64,000 nucleotides of DNA from Adhaeribacter soli. GTDB lineage: Bacteria; Bacteroidota; Bacteroidia; Cytophagales; Hymenobacteraceae. Position 1 is the first letter of the stretch, and each line of letters begins with the position of its first letter. Positions 24,793 through 33,504 of the stretch are shown here, piece after piece. The stretch lies in the NCBI RefSeq assembly GCF_008727925.1, contig NZ_VTWT01000001.1:744001-808000 (forward strand), in the 5' to 3' direction. Under the pieces are notes generated by a model. That model ran no database searches. It was given only the letters and a program-made list of their open reading frames with translations, and was not told the origin of the DNA. A program made the translations under genes and the position numbers.

Positions 24793-25053
24793 ATGTTAGA
24801 ATATTCATTGTTTCGGAGGCTTCCGCTCTGGAGCCAGGTGGAGGAACTGAACCGCCATGGGATTTTACTGGCGCGGCGGGAGTTACCAGGCTGGAAGATC
24901 GCGCTTTATTCGTTCAATAATTACTACGTGGAGGTCTGGTCCGGCAAAGGAGTGAATATTCCGGCTACTTTTAAGAAAACGGCCGGCGCGTTAACCATTC
25001 TGGAACCTTACCTGGATACGCTGGAAGCGGAAGACCTGCTTAAAATAGAATAG
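24793..25053 (+). CDS. Hypothetical protein, 86 aa
   Basis: Small soluble protein with no recognised family. It opens MLEYSLFRRLPLWSQVEELNRHG and has a strand-rich centre (WKIALYSFNNYYVEVW) and an acidic C-terminal helix (LEPYLDTLEAEDLLKIE). Codon use matches neighbours and a good terminator follows 26 nt after the stop, so I treat it as a real gene. Function unknown. Confidence 0.65.
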   Translation: MLEYSLFRRLPLWSQVEELNRHGILLARRELPGWKIALYSFNNYYVEVWSGKGVNIPATFKKTAGALTILEPYLDTLEAEDLLKIE

Positions 25054-25079
25054 CGCTTTATCTGAAGTTTATTCATAAG

Positions 25080-25106
25080 AAAGGCCGGAACGTTTACCGG
25101 CCTTTT
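25080..25106. terminator. Terminator between convergent genes
   Basis: AAAGGCCGG-AACGTTTA-CCGGCCTTTT, 9-bp stem with a short T-run, between stops at 25053 (+) and 25118 (-). Confidence 0.7.
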
Positions 25107-25117
25107 CCTTTCGGCGG

Positions 25118-26008
25118 CTAATTCTCCTGACTTAACATTTCCATCAAGGCCTGATAGTAATTCTCATAAAGTTCCTGGTGCTGTTGCAGGTACAGCAGCG
25201 GCTCGATCAGTTCCAGTTCCATCAGCTGAAATTCATCTTTCACTTTTACGCCGTCAACACGCGCATACAAACAATCATTTGCAAATTCCTGCACCAGTTT
25301 TTGGGCCGTTTTTAGTACTGTTTCAGGTGGATCGGATGGAATAATGGCACCTCCAAAATAATGCTGCACCCGGAAATCACCGGACTTGGGTACTTTTAAA
25401 ACGCAATGGCTGAAGCGGCCATTGAAAAAGATCAAAGACCATTCGCCTTCGGTCTGAATCTCCGGTACAAAAGGTTGCGCCAGGAAAGCTTCTTTGGCCA
25501 GTAAAAATTTAATTTTAGGTTCAATAGTGGCGGCTTCCGCTTTGGAAATGGAAAAAGTATTTTTAGCCCCGCCGCTGATAACCGGCTTTATAATGATCGT
25601 CTCCGTCTGCCATTTTTCGTAAAGCTCGTAAATATTCAGGTCGTCAGGGGTTTCCAGGATTCTGGTAGGAACAATGGGAAAGCCCGACTTTTCTAAGTCC
25701 AGCAGGTAGCGTTTGTCGCTGTTCCAGCGGACCGTTTTTATGGGATTCAGCACCCGCAAATGCTGACTTTCCAGTTTATCAAGCCAACGGTTAAATTCCT
25801 GAATGTGGTCGAAATAGTCCCAGGGCGACTTCAGCAGAATGGCATCGTACTTTTTCCAGTTCACGTCCGGGTCATCCCAGATCTCAAAATTTACTTCGAG
25901 GTCCTTGCTAAGCAGGAACTGGTGCAGGCGGTTATCTTCCAAGGAGCCTTCGCCGGGAAAATTCCCTTTATCGTTGTAGGTAACTAAAGCTATCTTTAAT
26001 CTTTGCAT
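25118..26008 (-). CDS. ATP-grasp domain protein
   Basis: ATP-grasp ligase-fold protein, 296 aa, most like the RimK/DcsG-type single proteins that join carboxylates to amines. KSPWDYFDHIQEFNRWL near 59, NSDKRYLLDLEKSGFPIVPT near 96, IIIKPVISGGAKNTF near 137 (ATP-binding Lys and Gly loop) and the C-terminal ARVDGVK...LMELELIEPLLYL near 247-273 (Asp/Glu metal ligands) outline the fold. Substrates are unknown. D-cycloserine-pathway DcsG is a similar family member, but no partner genes of that pathway are present. Confidence 0.8.
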   Translation of the reverse strand: MQRLKIALVTYNDKGNFPGEGSLEDNRLHQFLLSKDLEVNFEIWDDPDVNWKKYDAILLKSPWDYFDHIQEFNRWLDKLESQHLRVLNPIKTVRWNSDKRYLLDLEKSGFPIVPTRILETPDDLNIYELYEKWQTETIIIKPVISGGAKNTFSISKAEAATIEPKIKFLLAKEAFLAQPFVPEIQTEGEWSLIFFNGRFSHCVLKVPKSGDFRVQHYFGGAIIPSDPPETVLKTAQKLVQEFANDCLYARVDGVKVKDEFQLMELELIEPLLYLQQHQELYENYYQALMEMLSQEN

Positions 26009-26124
26009 AATCTAATTAAGTAACAAGACCAAAATAGCAGCATAACTTGACAGGAGACAATTTTAAAATCAACTGAAATGTAGATGCGTGCATGATCTTA
26101 GTCTAGATACCAATGTCTTTTTAC

Positions 26125-26898
26125 TTAGAAGCCGAAGATAGAAAATCCTCCGTCAACTGCCAGGCATTGTCCGGTTATGTAACTGGCGGCCGGGAGGCAA
26201 AGGAAAGCTACCGCCGCGGCCACTTCCTCCGGATTCCCAACCCGTTTCAGGGGCGTGCGCTCCAGCACTTCCTGCAGGAATTCCGGGTTTTTTAATACCG
26301 TTTCGGCCAATGGGGTTTTAATGTACCAGGGCGCAATACAGTTTACCAGAATGTTGTCTTGCGCCCATTCGGCAGCCAGGTTGCGGGTAAGTTGCACCAG
26401 CGCTGCTTTGGTCATGCCGTAAATAGCGCCCGTCCGTAAGTGTTTTAATCCGGCTACCGAGGAAATGTTCACTACCCGGCCGTTTCCGCTTGCTTTCAGT
26501 AGCGGAAAAGCTAACTGGCACAAGTGGAAAGTTGCTTTCAGGTTGGTATTCATCAGAAAATCATATTCTGGTTCGTCGTATTCAAGGGCTTTCTTCCGGA
26601 TGTTGGTGCCCACGTTGTTGATCAGAATATCCAAGGTACCCCATTTTTCCTGAATGCCTTGAACCAGCAGGCGCCGGTCACCTGGTTTGGCTACATCGGC
26701 AGCCAGACCGTGGGCCGGAAATTGCTGCTGCCGCCAGTGCTGCACGGCTGCCTGCACTTCGGCTTCGTTGCGAGCCACGATCATCACTTCCGCACCCAGG
26801 CGCATCAATTCTTCGGCAATGGCTTTGCCTATGCCTTTGGAGCCGCCGGTAACCAGGGCTTTTTTACCGATAAGAAGCCATTTTGCAGATATGTTCAT
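26125..26898 (-). CDS. SDR family oxidoreductase (tropinone reductase-like)
   Basis: Classical SDR of 257 aa. The start at 26898 ([19 protein letters not shown]) is preferred over a 65-residue upstream extension that has no SDR features and would overlap moaA. The cofactor loop [14 protein letters not shown] lies near 16-29, NNVG near 94, catalytic Ser in VNISSVAGL near 145, YGMTKAAL near 158 (YxxxK), and the C-terminal [19 protein letters not shown]. The pattern fits the tropinone-reductase-like/3-oxoacyl-ACP reductase group; substrate unknown. It is divergent from the molybdenum-cofactor operon. Confidence 0.87.
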   Translation of the reverse strand: MNISAKWLLIGKKALVTGGSKGIGKAIAEELMRLGAEVMIVARNEAEVQAAVQHWRQQQFPAHGLAADVAKPGDRRLLVQGIQEKWGTLDILINNVGTNIRKKALEYDEPEYDFLMNTNLKATFHLCQLAFPLLKASGNGRVVNISSVAGLKHLRTGAIYGMTKAALVQLTRNLAAEWAQDNILVNCIAPWYIKTPLAETVLKNPEFLQEVLERTPLKRVGNPEEVAAAVAFLCLPAASYITGQCLAVDGGFSIFGF

Positions 26899-27075
26899 GG
26901 GTTGAAGGGAGAAAGGGTTGAAGGAAGAAAAAGTTACGGCCTTAACTGCTTTGAGGTTATTTTTTATAGGAGGCCAGTGGCCCTTATCCGTATAATTTCC
27001 GCCAAATTCTGCTATATTTACAGTTAAAGGATTATAAAGAACCTGGCCGAAAGCCACCAATAAGAAGCAAATAAA

Positions 27076-28062
27076 GTGTTGCAGGATAACCATGGAAGAC
27101 GGATCAATTATTTGCGGCTGGCCGTAACGGACCGCTGTAACCTCCGCTGCTTTTACTGCATGCCCGAAAACGGGATCGACTGGCTTTCACGGAAGGCGTT
27201 GATGAGCTATGAGGAAATGCTCCGGATCTGTTCGGTACTGGTGAAAATGGGCGTGGAAAAGATCCGGATCACCGGCGGCGAACCTTTCGTCCGGAAAGAT
27301 CTGATGCCGTTTTTAACTGCCTTATCGAAGCTGGCCGGCTTACAGGAACTGACTTTAACGACCAACGGCGTACTTACAGCTCCTTTTGTACCGGAATTGA
27401 AGAAGCTGGGAATAAGATCCGTAAACCTCAGCCTCGATACCCTGGACCGGCAGCGTTTTCACAGCATTACCCGCCGCGATGAATTACCGCAGGTGCTGCA
27501 AACGCTGGAAGAACTTTTAAAGCATGGTATCCAGGTTAAGCTGAATGCGGTGGTAATGGAAGGAAAGAATACGGAAGACATCCTGCCTTTGGCGGAACTT
27601 ACCCGAAGCTTGCCGGTAAGTGTGCGGTTTATTGAAGAAATGCCCTTTAACGGCAGTTCCGGCGTAAAAGCACTTTCCTGGGACCACTTCCAAATCCTGA
27701 ATAAGGTCCGGGAACATTTTCCGGAGGTTCATAAAATTCCCGATCCGCCTTTTTCTACCTCTTATAATTACCAGGTTCCGGGATATAAAGGCACGTTGGG
27801 CATTATTGCCGCTTACACCCGTTCTTTTTGCGGTACCTGCAACCGGATCCGGCTTACGCCAACGGGCAATCTGCAAACCTGCCTTTACGGTGAAAGCGTG
27901 CTGAATGTAAAAGACCTGATGAGGTCAGGGAAAAACGATCCGGAATTAATAGAAGCTTTAGAAAGTGCCATGAACAGGCGGGCAAAAAATGGCTGGGAAG
28001 CGGAAAAGGAAATGCTGGGAAGCACTTTAATGCATCGATCGATGGCTTCTATTGGAGGTTAA
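27076..28062 (+). CDS. moaA: GTP 3',8-cyclase MoaA
   Basis: Radical-SAM enzyme that converts GTP to 3',8-cyclo-GTP, the first step of molybdopterin synthesis. The N-terminal [4Fe-4S] motif is CNLRCFYC (Cys21, 25, 28), with GGEP near residue 77 for SAM binding. The C-terminal second cluster uses Cys252, Cys255 and Cys269 (FCGTC ... TC). The protein ends in GG (SIGG) as required in MoaA. The start is GTG at 27076; no ATG gives the conserved N-terminus. It heads a run of five Moco genes, with a repeat-filled 399-nt gap before moeA. Confidence 0.94.
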   Translation: MLQDNHGRRINYLRLAVTDRCNLRCFYCMPENGIDWLSRKALMSYEEMLRICSVLVKMGVEKIRITGGEPFVRKDLMPFLTALSKLAGLQELTLTTNGVLTAPFVPELKKLGIRSVNLSLDTLDRQRFHSITRRDELPQVLQTLEELLKHGIQVKLNAVVMEGKNTEDILPLAELTRSLPVSVRFIEEMPFNGSSGVKALSWDHFQILNKVREHFPEVHKIPDPPFSTSYNYQVPGYKGTLGIIAAYTRSFCGTCNRIRLTPTGNLQTCLYGESVLNVKDLMRSGKNDPELIEALESAMNRRAKNGWEAEKEMLGSTLMHRSMASIGG

Positions 28063-28128
28063 TCTGTATTGAAAAAAAGCTTGTGCTTCATAACGAATTA
28101 TTTGCCAAGTAAAAGCAGGCTGAAGCAT

Positions 28129-28351
28129 GGTTGTTGGTGAAAACACCATAGCCGTCAGGCTCAGCTAATTTATTGGGTCATCCCGAACGAAGTTGAGGGA
28201 ACTTATGGAGCCGCATATTTAAAATTAAACGGTAAGACAAATCTTGCTATGCTCGCTTTGTCATAGAAATATGTATAAGTTTCCTCGACGTTGCTCGGAA
28301 TGACCAGTTTTTCTCCTTTGCCTGACGGCTATGGTGAAAACACGCAACAAC
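28129..28351. repeat. Nested inverted repeats between moaA and moeA
   Basis: Outer arms: 28144-28160 and 28320-28336 (CACCATAGCCGTCAGGC) are perfect over 17 bp, extending imperfectly outward through GTTGTTG at about 28129 and 28351. Inner arms: 28176-28206 and 28275-28305 match at 25 of 31 positions and begin GGTCATCCCGAACGAAG, the same type as 19508-19604. The element fills the 399-nt gap inside an apparent Moco operon. Confidence 0.8.
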
Positions 28352-28461
28352 GGCGAACAGAAGAACCTGACAAGTTAACTTGTATGTAGTAATAACTCCG
28401 GAAAACACAAAGTTTAAAGTTACATCAAATTAAAGTCAGCACAACAAATCCTATCAGGCAA

Positions 28462-29664
28462 ATGGTAAAGGTAGCGGAAGCGGAAGCAATTATTCAGGGG
28501 CAGTGCCGGGATTTTGGCGCGGAAATCATACCGTTTGACCAGGCTTTAGGTCGTGTGCTCGCCGAAGACCTGCAGGCGGACCGTGATTTTCCGCCGTTTA
28601 ACCGCGTTACCATGGACGGCATTGCCATTCAATTTCAGGCTTTCGAAAAAGGAAACCGATCATTTAAAATTAAAGCAACCCAGGCCGCCGGCGAACCGGC
28701 AAAGGAATTACAGGAAGAAGCGGATTGCATTGAAATTATGACCGGGGCCGTTTTGCCGCAAACTACCGATACCGTGATCCGGTACGAAGATCTGGAAATT
28801 CAGAATGGCGTTGCCACGCTTTTAACGGAAAATATAAAGGCGGGCCAGAACATACACCGGCAAGGGAAAGATAAACGCCAGGGCGGAATTGTGGCCTCCG
28901 CCAACCAGGTAATTACGCCGGCTTTGATGAATGTAGCCGCCTCGGTGGGTGCCACGGAAATAAAGGTAAAGAAACTGCCGCGAGTGGTGGTGCTTTCTAC
29001 CGGCGATGAACTGGTGGAAGTACACGAAAAACCACAACCTTACCAGATCCGCAAGTCGAACAGCTACACCATTCAGGCGGCGCTGCAACAGTTTAAGGTT
29101 TTGGCTGAACTCAGGCATTTGCCCGATAACCCGGAGCAGATCCGAACGGAATTACTGGATTGCCTGAAAGCTTATGACGTAATTTTATTAAGCGGCGGTA
29201 TTTCCAAGGGGAAATTCGATTATGTTCCTGAAGTTTTATCAGAGCTACAGGTTGAAACCTTATTTCAGCACGTGCAGCAACGCCCCGGTAAACCTTTCTG
29301 GTTTGGCAAACATCCGCATGGCGCTTTGGTATTCGCATTTCCCGGGAATCCGGTTTCTACATTTATGTGCCTGTACCGGTATTTCTTTCCCTGGCTGAAA
29401 ATTAGCTTTGGTTTAGATACAAAGAAGTTTTTTGCATGTTTAAGTACTGATTTTACCTTTAAGCCGGAACTGCAATATTTCCTGCAAGTGAAGTTGCAGG
29501 TCAGTGAACAAGGCAAGCTAGTAGCAGAGCCGGTAGAAGGAAACGGTTCCGGCGACTTGACGAACCTGGTGGATGCCGATGCCTTTTTAGAACTTCCGGC
29601 CGAAAGAACTCATTTTCAGGCAGGGGAAGTTTTCCGGGTTTGGCCTTTTAAGCAGCTTTTTTAA
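28462..29664 (+). CDS. moeA: Molybdopterin molybdotransferase MoeA
   Basis: Inserts molybdate into adenylylated molybdopterin. It is 400 aa with the three expected regions: VTMDGIAI near 50, MTGAVLPQTTDTVIRYED near 93-110, and the central MoCF/MoaB-like domain with LSTGDELVE near 178 and LLSGGISKGKFDYVPEVL near 237. The C-terminal domain has FPGNPVSTFMC near 293. SGGISKGKFD replaces the SGGVSVGxxD of E. coli, a change I think is common in this phylum. It follows the repeat gap and precedes moaC by 54 nt. Confidence 0.93.
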   Translation: MVKVAEAEAIIQGQCRDFGAEIIPFDQALGRVLAEDLQADRDFPPFNRVTMDGIAIQFQAFEKGNRSFKIKATQAAGEPAKELQEEADCIEIMTGAVLPQTTDTVIRYEDLEIQNGVATLLTENIKAGQNIHRQGKDKRQGGIVASANQVITPALMNVAASVGATEIKVKKLPRVVVLSTGDELVEVHEKPQPYQIRKSNSYTIQAALQQFKVLAELRHLPDNPEQIRTELLDCLKAYDVILLSGGISKGKFDYVPEVLSELQVETLFQHVQQRPGKPFWFGKHPHGALVFAFPGNPVSTFMCLYRYFFPWLKISFGLDTKKFFACLSTDFTFKPELQYFLQVKLQVSEQGKLVAEPVEGNGSGDLTNLVDADAFLELPAERTHFQAGEVFRVWPFKQLF

Positions 29665-29718
29665 TTAAAACAGTAGGGATTCCGGCTGAAAAAGTACAAA
29701 AGAAACAATATTGAAAGA

Positions 29719-30195
29719 ATGAGTGAATTTTCCCATTTGAATGAGAAAGGGCAGGCTTCGATGGTAAACGTGGGAGAGAAGCCCGTTACCTGCCGGACGG
29801 CTACGGCCCGGAGCATTGTGGTACTTCCGCCGGAAGTGCTGGAAAAATTTAACGAAGGCGACATTCAGACTAAAAAGGGTTCGGTGTTTCAGATCGCCAT
29901 TATTGCCGGGATCATGGCGGCTAAAAAAACCGGAGAGCTTATTCCGCTTTGTCACCCATTGGGTTTGGATAACTGCCAGGTAGATATTCAGCTGAATGCA
30001 CAACAGGAAGTGGTAATTGACTGCACGGCCAGTCTTACGGCCAAAACCGGCGTAGAAATGGAGGCCTTGGTGGGCGCAACGATGGCAGCCTTAACGGTGT
30101 ACGACATGTGCAAAGCCCTGAGCCACGACATTGTAATTAAGGAAACGAAACTGATGGAAAAAACGGGAGGGAAACGTGACTTTAAAAGAGCATAG
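29719..30195 (+). CDS. moaC: Cyclic pyranopterin monophosphate synthase MoaC
   Basis: Converts 3',8-cyclo-GTP to cPMP, directly after MoaA. 158 aa, standard length. Diagnostic motifs: MVNVGEKPVTCRTATA at 15-30, AAKKTGELIPLCHPL near 75-89, KTGVEMEALVGA near 111, the DMCKA segment near 128, and the LMEKTGGK tail. The last 20 nt overlap the start of the next gene in another frame, which suggests translational coupling. Confidence 0.95.
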   Translation: MSEFSHLNEKGQASMVNVGEKPVTCRTATARSIVVLPPEVLEKFNEGDIQTKKGSVFQIAIIAGIMAAKKTGELIPLCHPLGLDNCQVDIQLNAQQEVVIDCTASLTAKTGVEMEALVGATMAALTVYDMCKALSHDIVIKETKLMEKTGGKRDFKRA

Positions 30196-31348
30196 CAAAC
30201 ACCCCAATTTAGCGCGGCCGGCTTACGGGAATTTCGGCCGAAATGAATGGGCGCTGGTCGGAACCAACTGCAACGTAATTAAATCGCTTGCCGGAAAGAT
30301 CATCGAAGCCCTTGCCCCGAAATACCAGTGCGCGTACGTAGATGCCAGCCATGCAAACGCCGATACCGAAGAAGTCCTGCCGGATCGGTTGGCCCAAGGC
30401 GCAACGCTGGAATACACCGATCAGATCCGGTCCCGGCAGTTTCATTACCAGAAGGAATTCAATCCGTTTCAGTTTCGTCCGTTTTTCAACGAAGCCGATC
30501 TGGTGCTGGTAAACGGGAATCATCATCAGGCCAAAGCCCAAATTGTTTTCATCGATCCGACGAAGGAAGCAAGCCTGCAAAAACGGGTGTCGCAGCTTAC
30601 CCATGTGCAGTTGTTTCTGATTTCAGAATCCGAAACGGAGATTTTTCCTTTCCTGAAAAACGCTATACCGAATTGGGGAAATATCCCGGTTTTAAAGTTG
30701 AGCGATACCGGTGAAATTATTCGTTTTTTTGAGCGGCAAATGCAGGCGGCGAAACCGAAAGTAAACGGGTTAGTATTGGCCGGCGGCAAAAGTGTGCGCA
30801 TGGGTTCGGATAAAAATTTACTCAACTGGCACGGCAAGGAACAGCAATATTACCTCATCGATCTGCTGCAGGAATTTTGCGAAGAAGTTTTCATTTCCTG
30901 CCGGCTCGAACAGGAAACCAGTATCCCTGAACCTTACCTAAGCTTACCCGATACGTTCACCGGATTAGGACCGATGGGCGCCACCCTTTCCGCTTTCCGC
31001 CAGAATCCGGATGCGGCCTGGCTGGTCCTTGCCTGTGACCTTCCTTTGGTAAACTCCGAAACACTAGCCTTTTTAATCGGAAACAGAAATTCCTCCAGGT
31101 TTGCAACAGCCTTCGAGAATCCGGAGAACGGTTTTCCGGAGCCGCTGCTTACCCTTTGGGAGCCTAAAAGTTATCCAGTACTCCTTTCGTTTTTGGCCCA
31201 GGGCTATTCCTGTCCGCGAAAAGTGCTGATCAATTCTGAGGTGCAAATTCTACAAGTGCCTGATCAGGATGTGCTTAAAAATGTAAATACGCCGGAAGAA
31301 CGGGAACAGGTATTACGGCTTTTGAAACAGCGAAAGGAAACGGTATGA
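30176..31348 (+). CDS. mobA: MobB-like/MobA fusion: molybdenum cofactor guanylyltransferase
   Basis: 390 aa with two parts. Residues about 195-390 are MobA, which joins GMP to molybdopterin: LAGGKSVRMGSDKNLL near 198-214, GLGPMGATLSAF near 263, LACDLPLV near 283 and NVNTPEE near 370. Residues 20-185 resemble a MobB domain (EWALVGTNCNVIKSLAGKI ... YVDASH ... ADLVLVNGNHHQAKAQIVF). In MobB the first motif is a GxxxxGKT/S P-loop; here the glycine before Lys is missing and the loop is one residue longer, so GTP binding is doubtful. Starts 20 nt inside moaC; its end overlaps moeB by 4 nt. Confidence 0.87.
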   Translation: MTLKEHSKHPNLARPAYGNFGRNEWALVGTNCNVIKSLAGKIIEALAPKYQCAYVDASHANADTEEVLPDRLAQGATLEYTDQIRSRQFHYQKEFNPFQFRPFFNEADLVLVNGNHHQAKAQIVFIDPTKEASLQKRVSQLTHVQLFLISESETEIFPFLKNAIPNWGNIPVLKLSDTGEIIRFFERQMQAAKPKVNGLVLAGGKSVRMGSDKNLLNWHGKEQQYYLIDLLQEFCEEVFISCRLEQETSIPEPYLSLPDTFTGLGPMGATLSAFRQNPDAAWLVLACDLPLVNSETLAFLIGNRNSSRFATAFENPENGFPEPLLTLWEPKSYPVLLSFLAQGYSCPRKVLINSEVQILQVPDQDVLKNVNTPEEREQVLRLLKQRKETV

Positions 31349-32412
31349 TGCAGTCTGAAAATCTTCGTTACAGTTGCCAGATAGCCTTGCCCGGCTTTTC
31401 CGAAACCGCTCAGGCGAAACTCAGGGAAGCAAAAGTTCTGGTGGTAGGTGCCGGTGGCCTGGGTTGTCCGGCGGCGCAATACCTGGCCGCGGCCGGCATC
31501 GGCACCTTAGGCCTTGCCGATTTCGACACCATTTCGGAAAGCAACCTGCACCGCCAGATCTTGTTCACGCCGGCTGAAGTGGGGCAGTTAAAAGCCAAAG
31601 TAGCAGTTAGTAAATTACAAAGTCAGAACCCCGGCATTAATTTAATTGCGCATCATCTACAGGTGAATGCTGAAAACATTTCTGACTTGTTTCAACCTTA
31701 TGACCTCGTAGTAGATTGCACCGATAATTTCGAAACCCGCTACCTGCTCAACGATGCCTGCGTGCTGACCGGCAAACCCCTGGTGTACGGTGCCATTTAC
31801 CAGTACGAAGGACAGGTTGCCGTGTGGAATATTTTAAATGAAGATGGTACGCGTACCCCAAATTACCGCGACCTTTTCCTGGCAGTAGATGCTACACAGG
31901 TTCCGAATTGTTCTGTAGGGGGTGTTATTCCTACAATTGCCGGCACTATTGGTACTATGATGGCTAACGAAGTGCTGAAGTATTTTTCCGGTGTGGGTGA
32001 ATTGTTAAGCGGACAGGTGCTGCTTTTCGATGCCTTTTCCATGCAAAGCCGCCGGATCAGAATTGGCAACCAAACCAAAGTTGAAATAAAGGAATTACCC
32101 AAGATTGAAAAGATCCGGACAATTTCCGCTTCCGAGGTTCGGGCTGCTTTGGCGGAAGCAAAGTACGAATTGGTAGATGTCCGGTCGGCAGAAGAAAGGC
32201 TTCAATTCAATATCGGTGGCTGCCATATTCCGTTGACAGAACTGGGTGAAAGCAGAATCCAGTTTTTCGAAAAAGGGAAACCCGTGGTGTTTTATTGCGC
32301 CACCGGAAAACGTAGCAAGAACGCTGCTAAATTGATGGAGGAAGCTTTCCCAAATGGAAATTATTATTCCTTAGCTGGTGGCTTGCAAGCCTGGCAGGAA
32401 TATCCGGAATAA
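31345..32412 (+). CDS. moeB: HesA/MoeB/ThiF-type E1 adenylyltransferase with C-terminal rhodanese domain
   Basis: E1-like enzyme expected to adenylate the C-terminus of MoaD (or ThiS). It is 355 aa. VLVVGAGGLGCPAAQYLAAAGIG (near 30-52) is the ATP-binding loop; DFDTISESNLHRQILF follows near 60, DCTDNFETRYLLND near 125 and VPNCSVGGVIPTIAG near 190. The two CxxC zinc pairs of E. coli MoeB are absent. Residues about 260-352 form a rhodanese domain with active Cys in FYCATGKRS (near 320), suggesting a sulfur-transfer role as in MOCS3-type proteins. Last gene of the Moco run; no moaD or moaE is seen in the window. Confidence 0.87.
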   Translation: MMQSENLRYSCQIALPGFSETAQAKLREAKVLVVGAGGLGCPAAQYLAAAGIGTLGLADFDTISESNLHRQILFTPAEVGQLKAKVAVSKLQSQNPGINLIAHHLQVNAENISDLFQPYDLVVDCTDNFETRYLLNDACVLTGKPLVYGAIYQYEGQVAVWNILNEDGTRTPNYRDLFLAVDATQVPNCSVGGVIPTIAGTIGTMMANEVLKYFSGVGELLSGQVLLFDAFSMQSRRIRIGNQTKVEIKELPKIEKIRTISASEVRAALAEAKYELVDVRSAEERLQFNIGGCHIPLTELGESRIQFFEKGKPVVFYCATGKRSKNAAKLMEEAFPNGNYYSLAGGLQAWQEYPE

Positions 32413-32432
32413 TTAAACCTTAAAAGTTCGGC

Positions 32433-33095
32433 TTAATATTGCGTAAGCGCAAACGCCAGTATATTAGCTCCCATGCGCAAAGCCGCCTGCCGTTTCTCTT
32501 CCGGATCGTTGTAAATTTCCTGGTCTTCCCAGCCGTTGCCCAGATCGGTTTCGTAGGTGTAAAAGCAAACCAACCGGCCTTTGTAGATCAGGCCAAAGCC
32601 TTGCGGTGGTTTGTTGTCGTGTTCGTGAATTTTTGGCAGTCCTTTCGGGAAAGCGTATTTCTGGTGGTAAATAGGGTGGGAGAAAGGCACTTCCACAAAT
32701 TCCAGTTCCGGAAATACTTTTTTCATTTCGCGCCGCACAAATTTATCCATGCCGTAATTATCGTCGATGTGCAGGAAGCCGCCGCCGATCAGGTACTTGC
32801 GCAAATTATCTGCTTCGGCCGCCGAAAAAACCACGTTGCCATGACCGGTCATGTGCACGAAGGGGTAATTCATAATTTCCGGACTACCTGCATCCACCAC
32901 CTTTTCATTTTTATCGATGTTCAGCTTCAGGTTATTGTTCGTGAATTGAATAAGATTCGGCAGGGAAGTTTTATTCGCGTACCAGTCGCCGCCGCCGTTG
33001 TACTTCAACTTCGCGATCTGGAAGCTTGGTTTCTGGGCATTAACGCTATGGAAAGCGAGGAAAATAGTAAATATGGTAAGAAGGAGCTTCTTCAT
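32433..33095 (-). CDS. DUF4159 domain protein with signal peptide
   Basis: Exported protein of 220 aa with a clear signal peptide (MKKLLLTIFTIFLAFHSVNA). The DUF4159 domain covers nearly the whole mature part: WYANKTSLPNLIQF near 38, MTGHGNVVFS near 83, LIGGGFLHIDDNYG near 103 and FSHPIYHQKYAFP near 139. Its fold is thought to be related to class I amidotransferase-like proteins and it often sits with gliding/secretion or MoxR-VWA gene sets, but here it lies alone. Function unknown. It converges on moeB with a 20-nt gap and no visible terminator. Confidence 0.85.
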   Translation of the reverse strand: MKKLLLTIFTIFLAFHSVNAQKPSFQIAKLKYNGGGDWYANKTSLPNLIQFTNNNLKLNIDKNEKVVDAGSPEIMNYPFVHMTGHGNVVFSAAEADNLRKYLIGGGFLHIDDNYGMDKFVRREMKKVFPELEFVEVPFSHPIYHQKYAFPKGLPKIHEHDNKPPQGFGLIYKGRLVCFYTYETDLGNGWEDQEIYNDPEEKRQAALRMGANILAFALTQY

Positions 33096-33110
33096 TTCGA
33101 AATATTTTTG

Positions 33111-33488
33111 TTAATCTTCAAGTGATTCATTGATACCGTTAATTAAGTCATGCAGAAATTTCTTGTTTTCATCTGTAACTCCGCTATTAGGACAAGCTAA
33201 TTCTAGTAAAGTTCTTAAAGTATTATCAAACCACCTGTAATTTTCAATTAATGGTGGTATTGCATGAACATTAGAAACATAATTAATAGCTCTTACTAAC
33301 AATTCTTCTGATCCACCTAAATCTTTGATCAAATCTAAATTTTCTAAAGCTATTCTGTGGAAACCATCTGTCATTCTTGAAAGTTGCGGTAGATTTGAAT
33401 CTACATTCTCAAAGGACTGATTATATTCTAAACATAAAAGGTCAGTAGCTAGATGAAAACAAGCTTCTTTAATTTTATCTTTTTCCAT
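33111..33488 (-). CDS. Hypothetical protein in AT-rich segment, 125 aa
   Basis: No recognised family. The protein is helical, acidic and cytosolic-looking (LCLEYNQSFENVDSNLPQLS, LIKDLGGSEELLVRAINYV, NSGVTDENKKFLHDLING). Its DNA is visibly more AT-rich than both neighbours, with A/T-ending codons such as aaa, tta, gaa and att throughout. It sits with 15-17 nt gaps between rsmE and the DUF4159 gene on the same strand, as if inserted into an existing transcription unit. This suggests recent acquisition. No toxin, antitoxin or defence motif is evident. Confidence 0.7.
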   Translation of the reverse strand: MEKDKIKEACFHLATDLLCLEYNQSFENVDSNLPQLSRMTDGFHRIALENLDLIKDLGGSEELLVRAINYVSNVHAIPPLIENYRWFDNTLRTLLELACPNSGVTDENKKFLHDLINGINESLED

Positions 33489-33504
33489 TTCCTTCTTTAT
33501 ATAA

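Noticed and set aside
26899-27093. 65-residue N-terminal extension of the SDR at 26125-26898
   Set aside because: It has no SDR sequence and overlaps the moaA start; the ATG at 26898 gives a standard SDR N-terminus.
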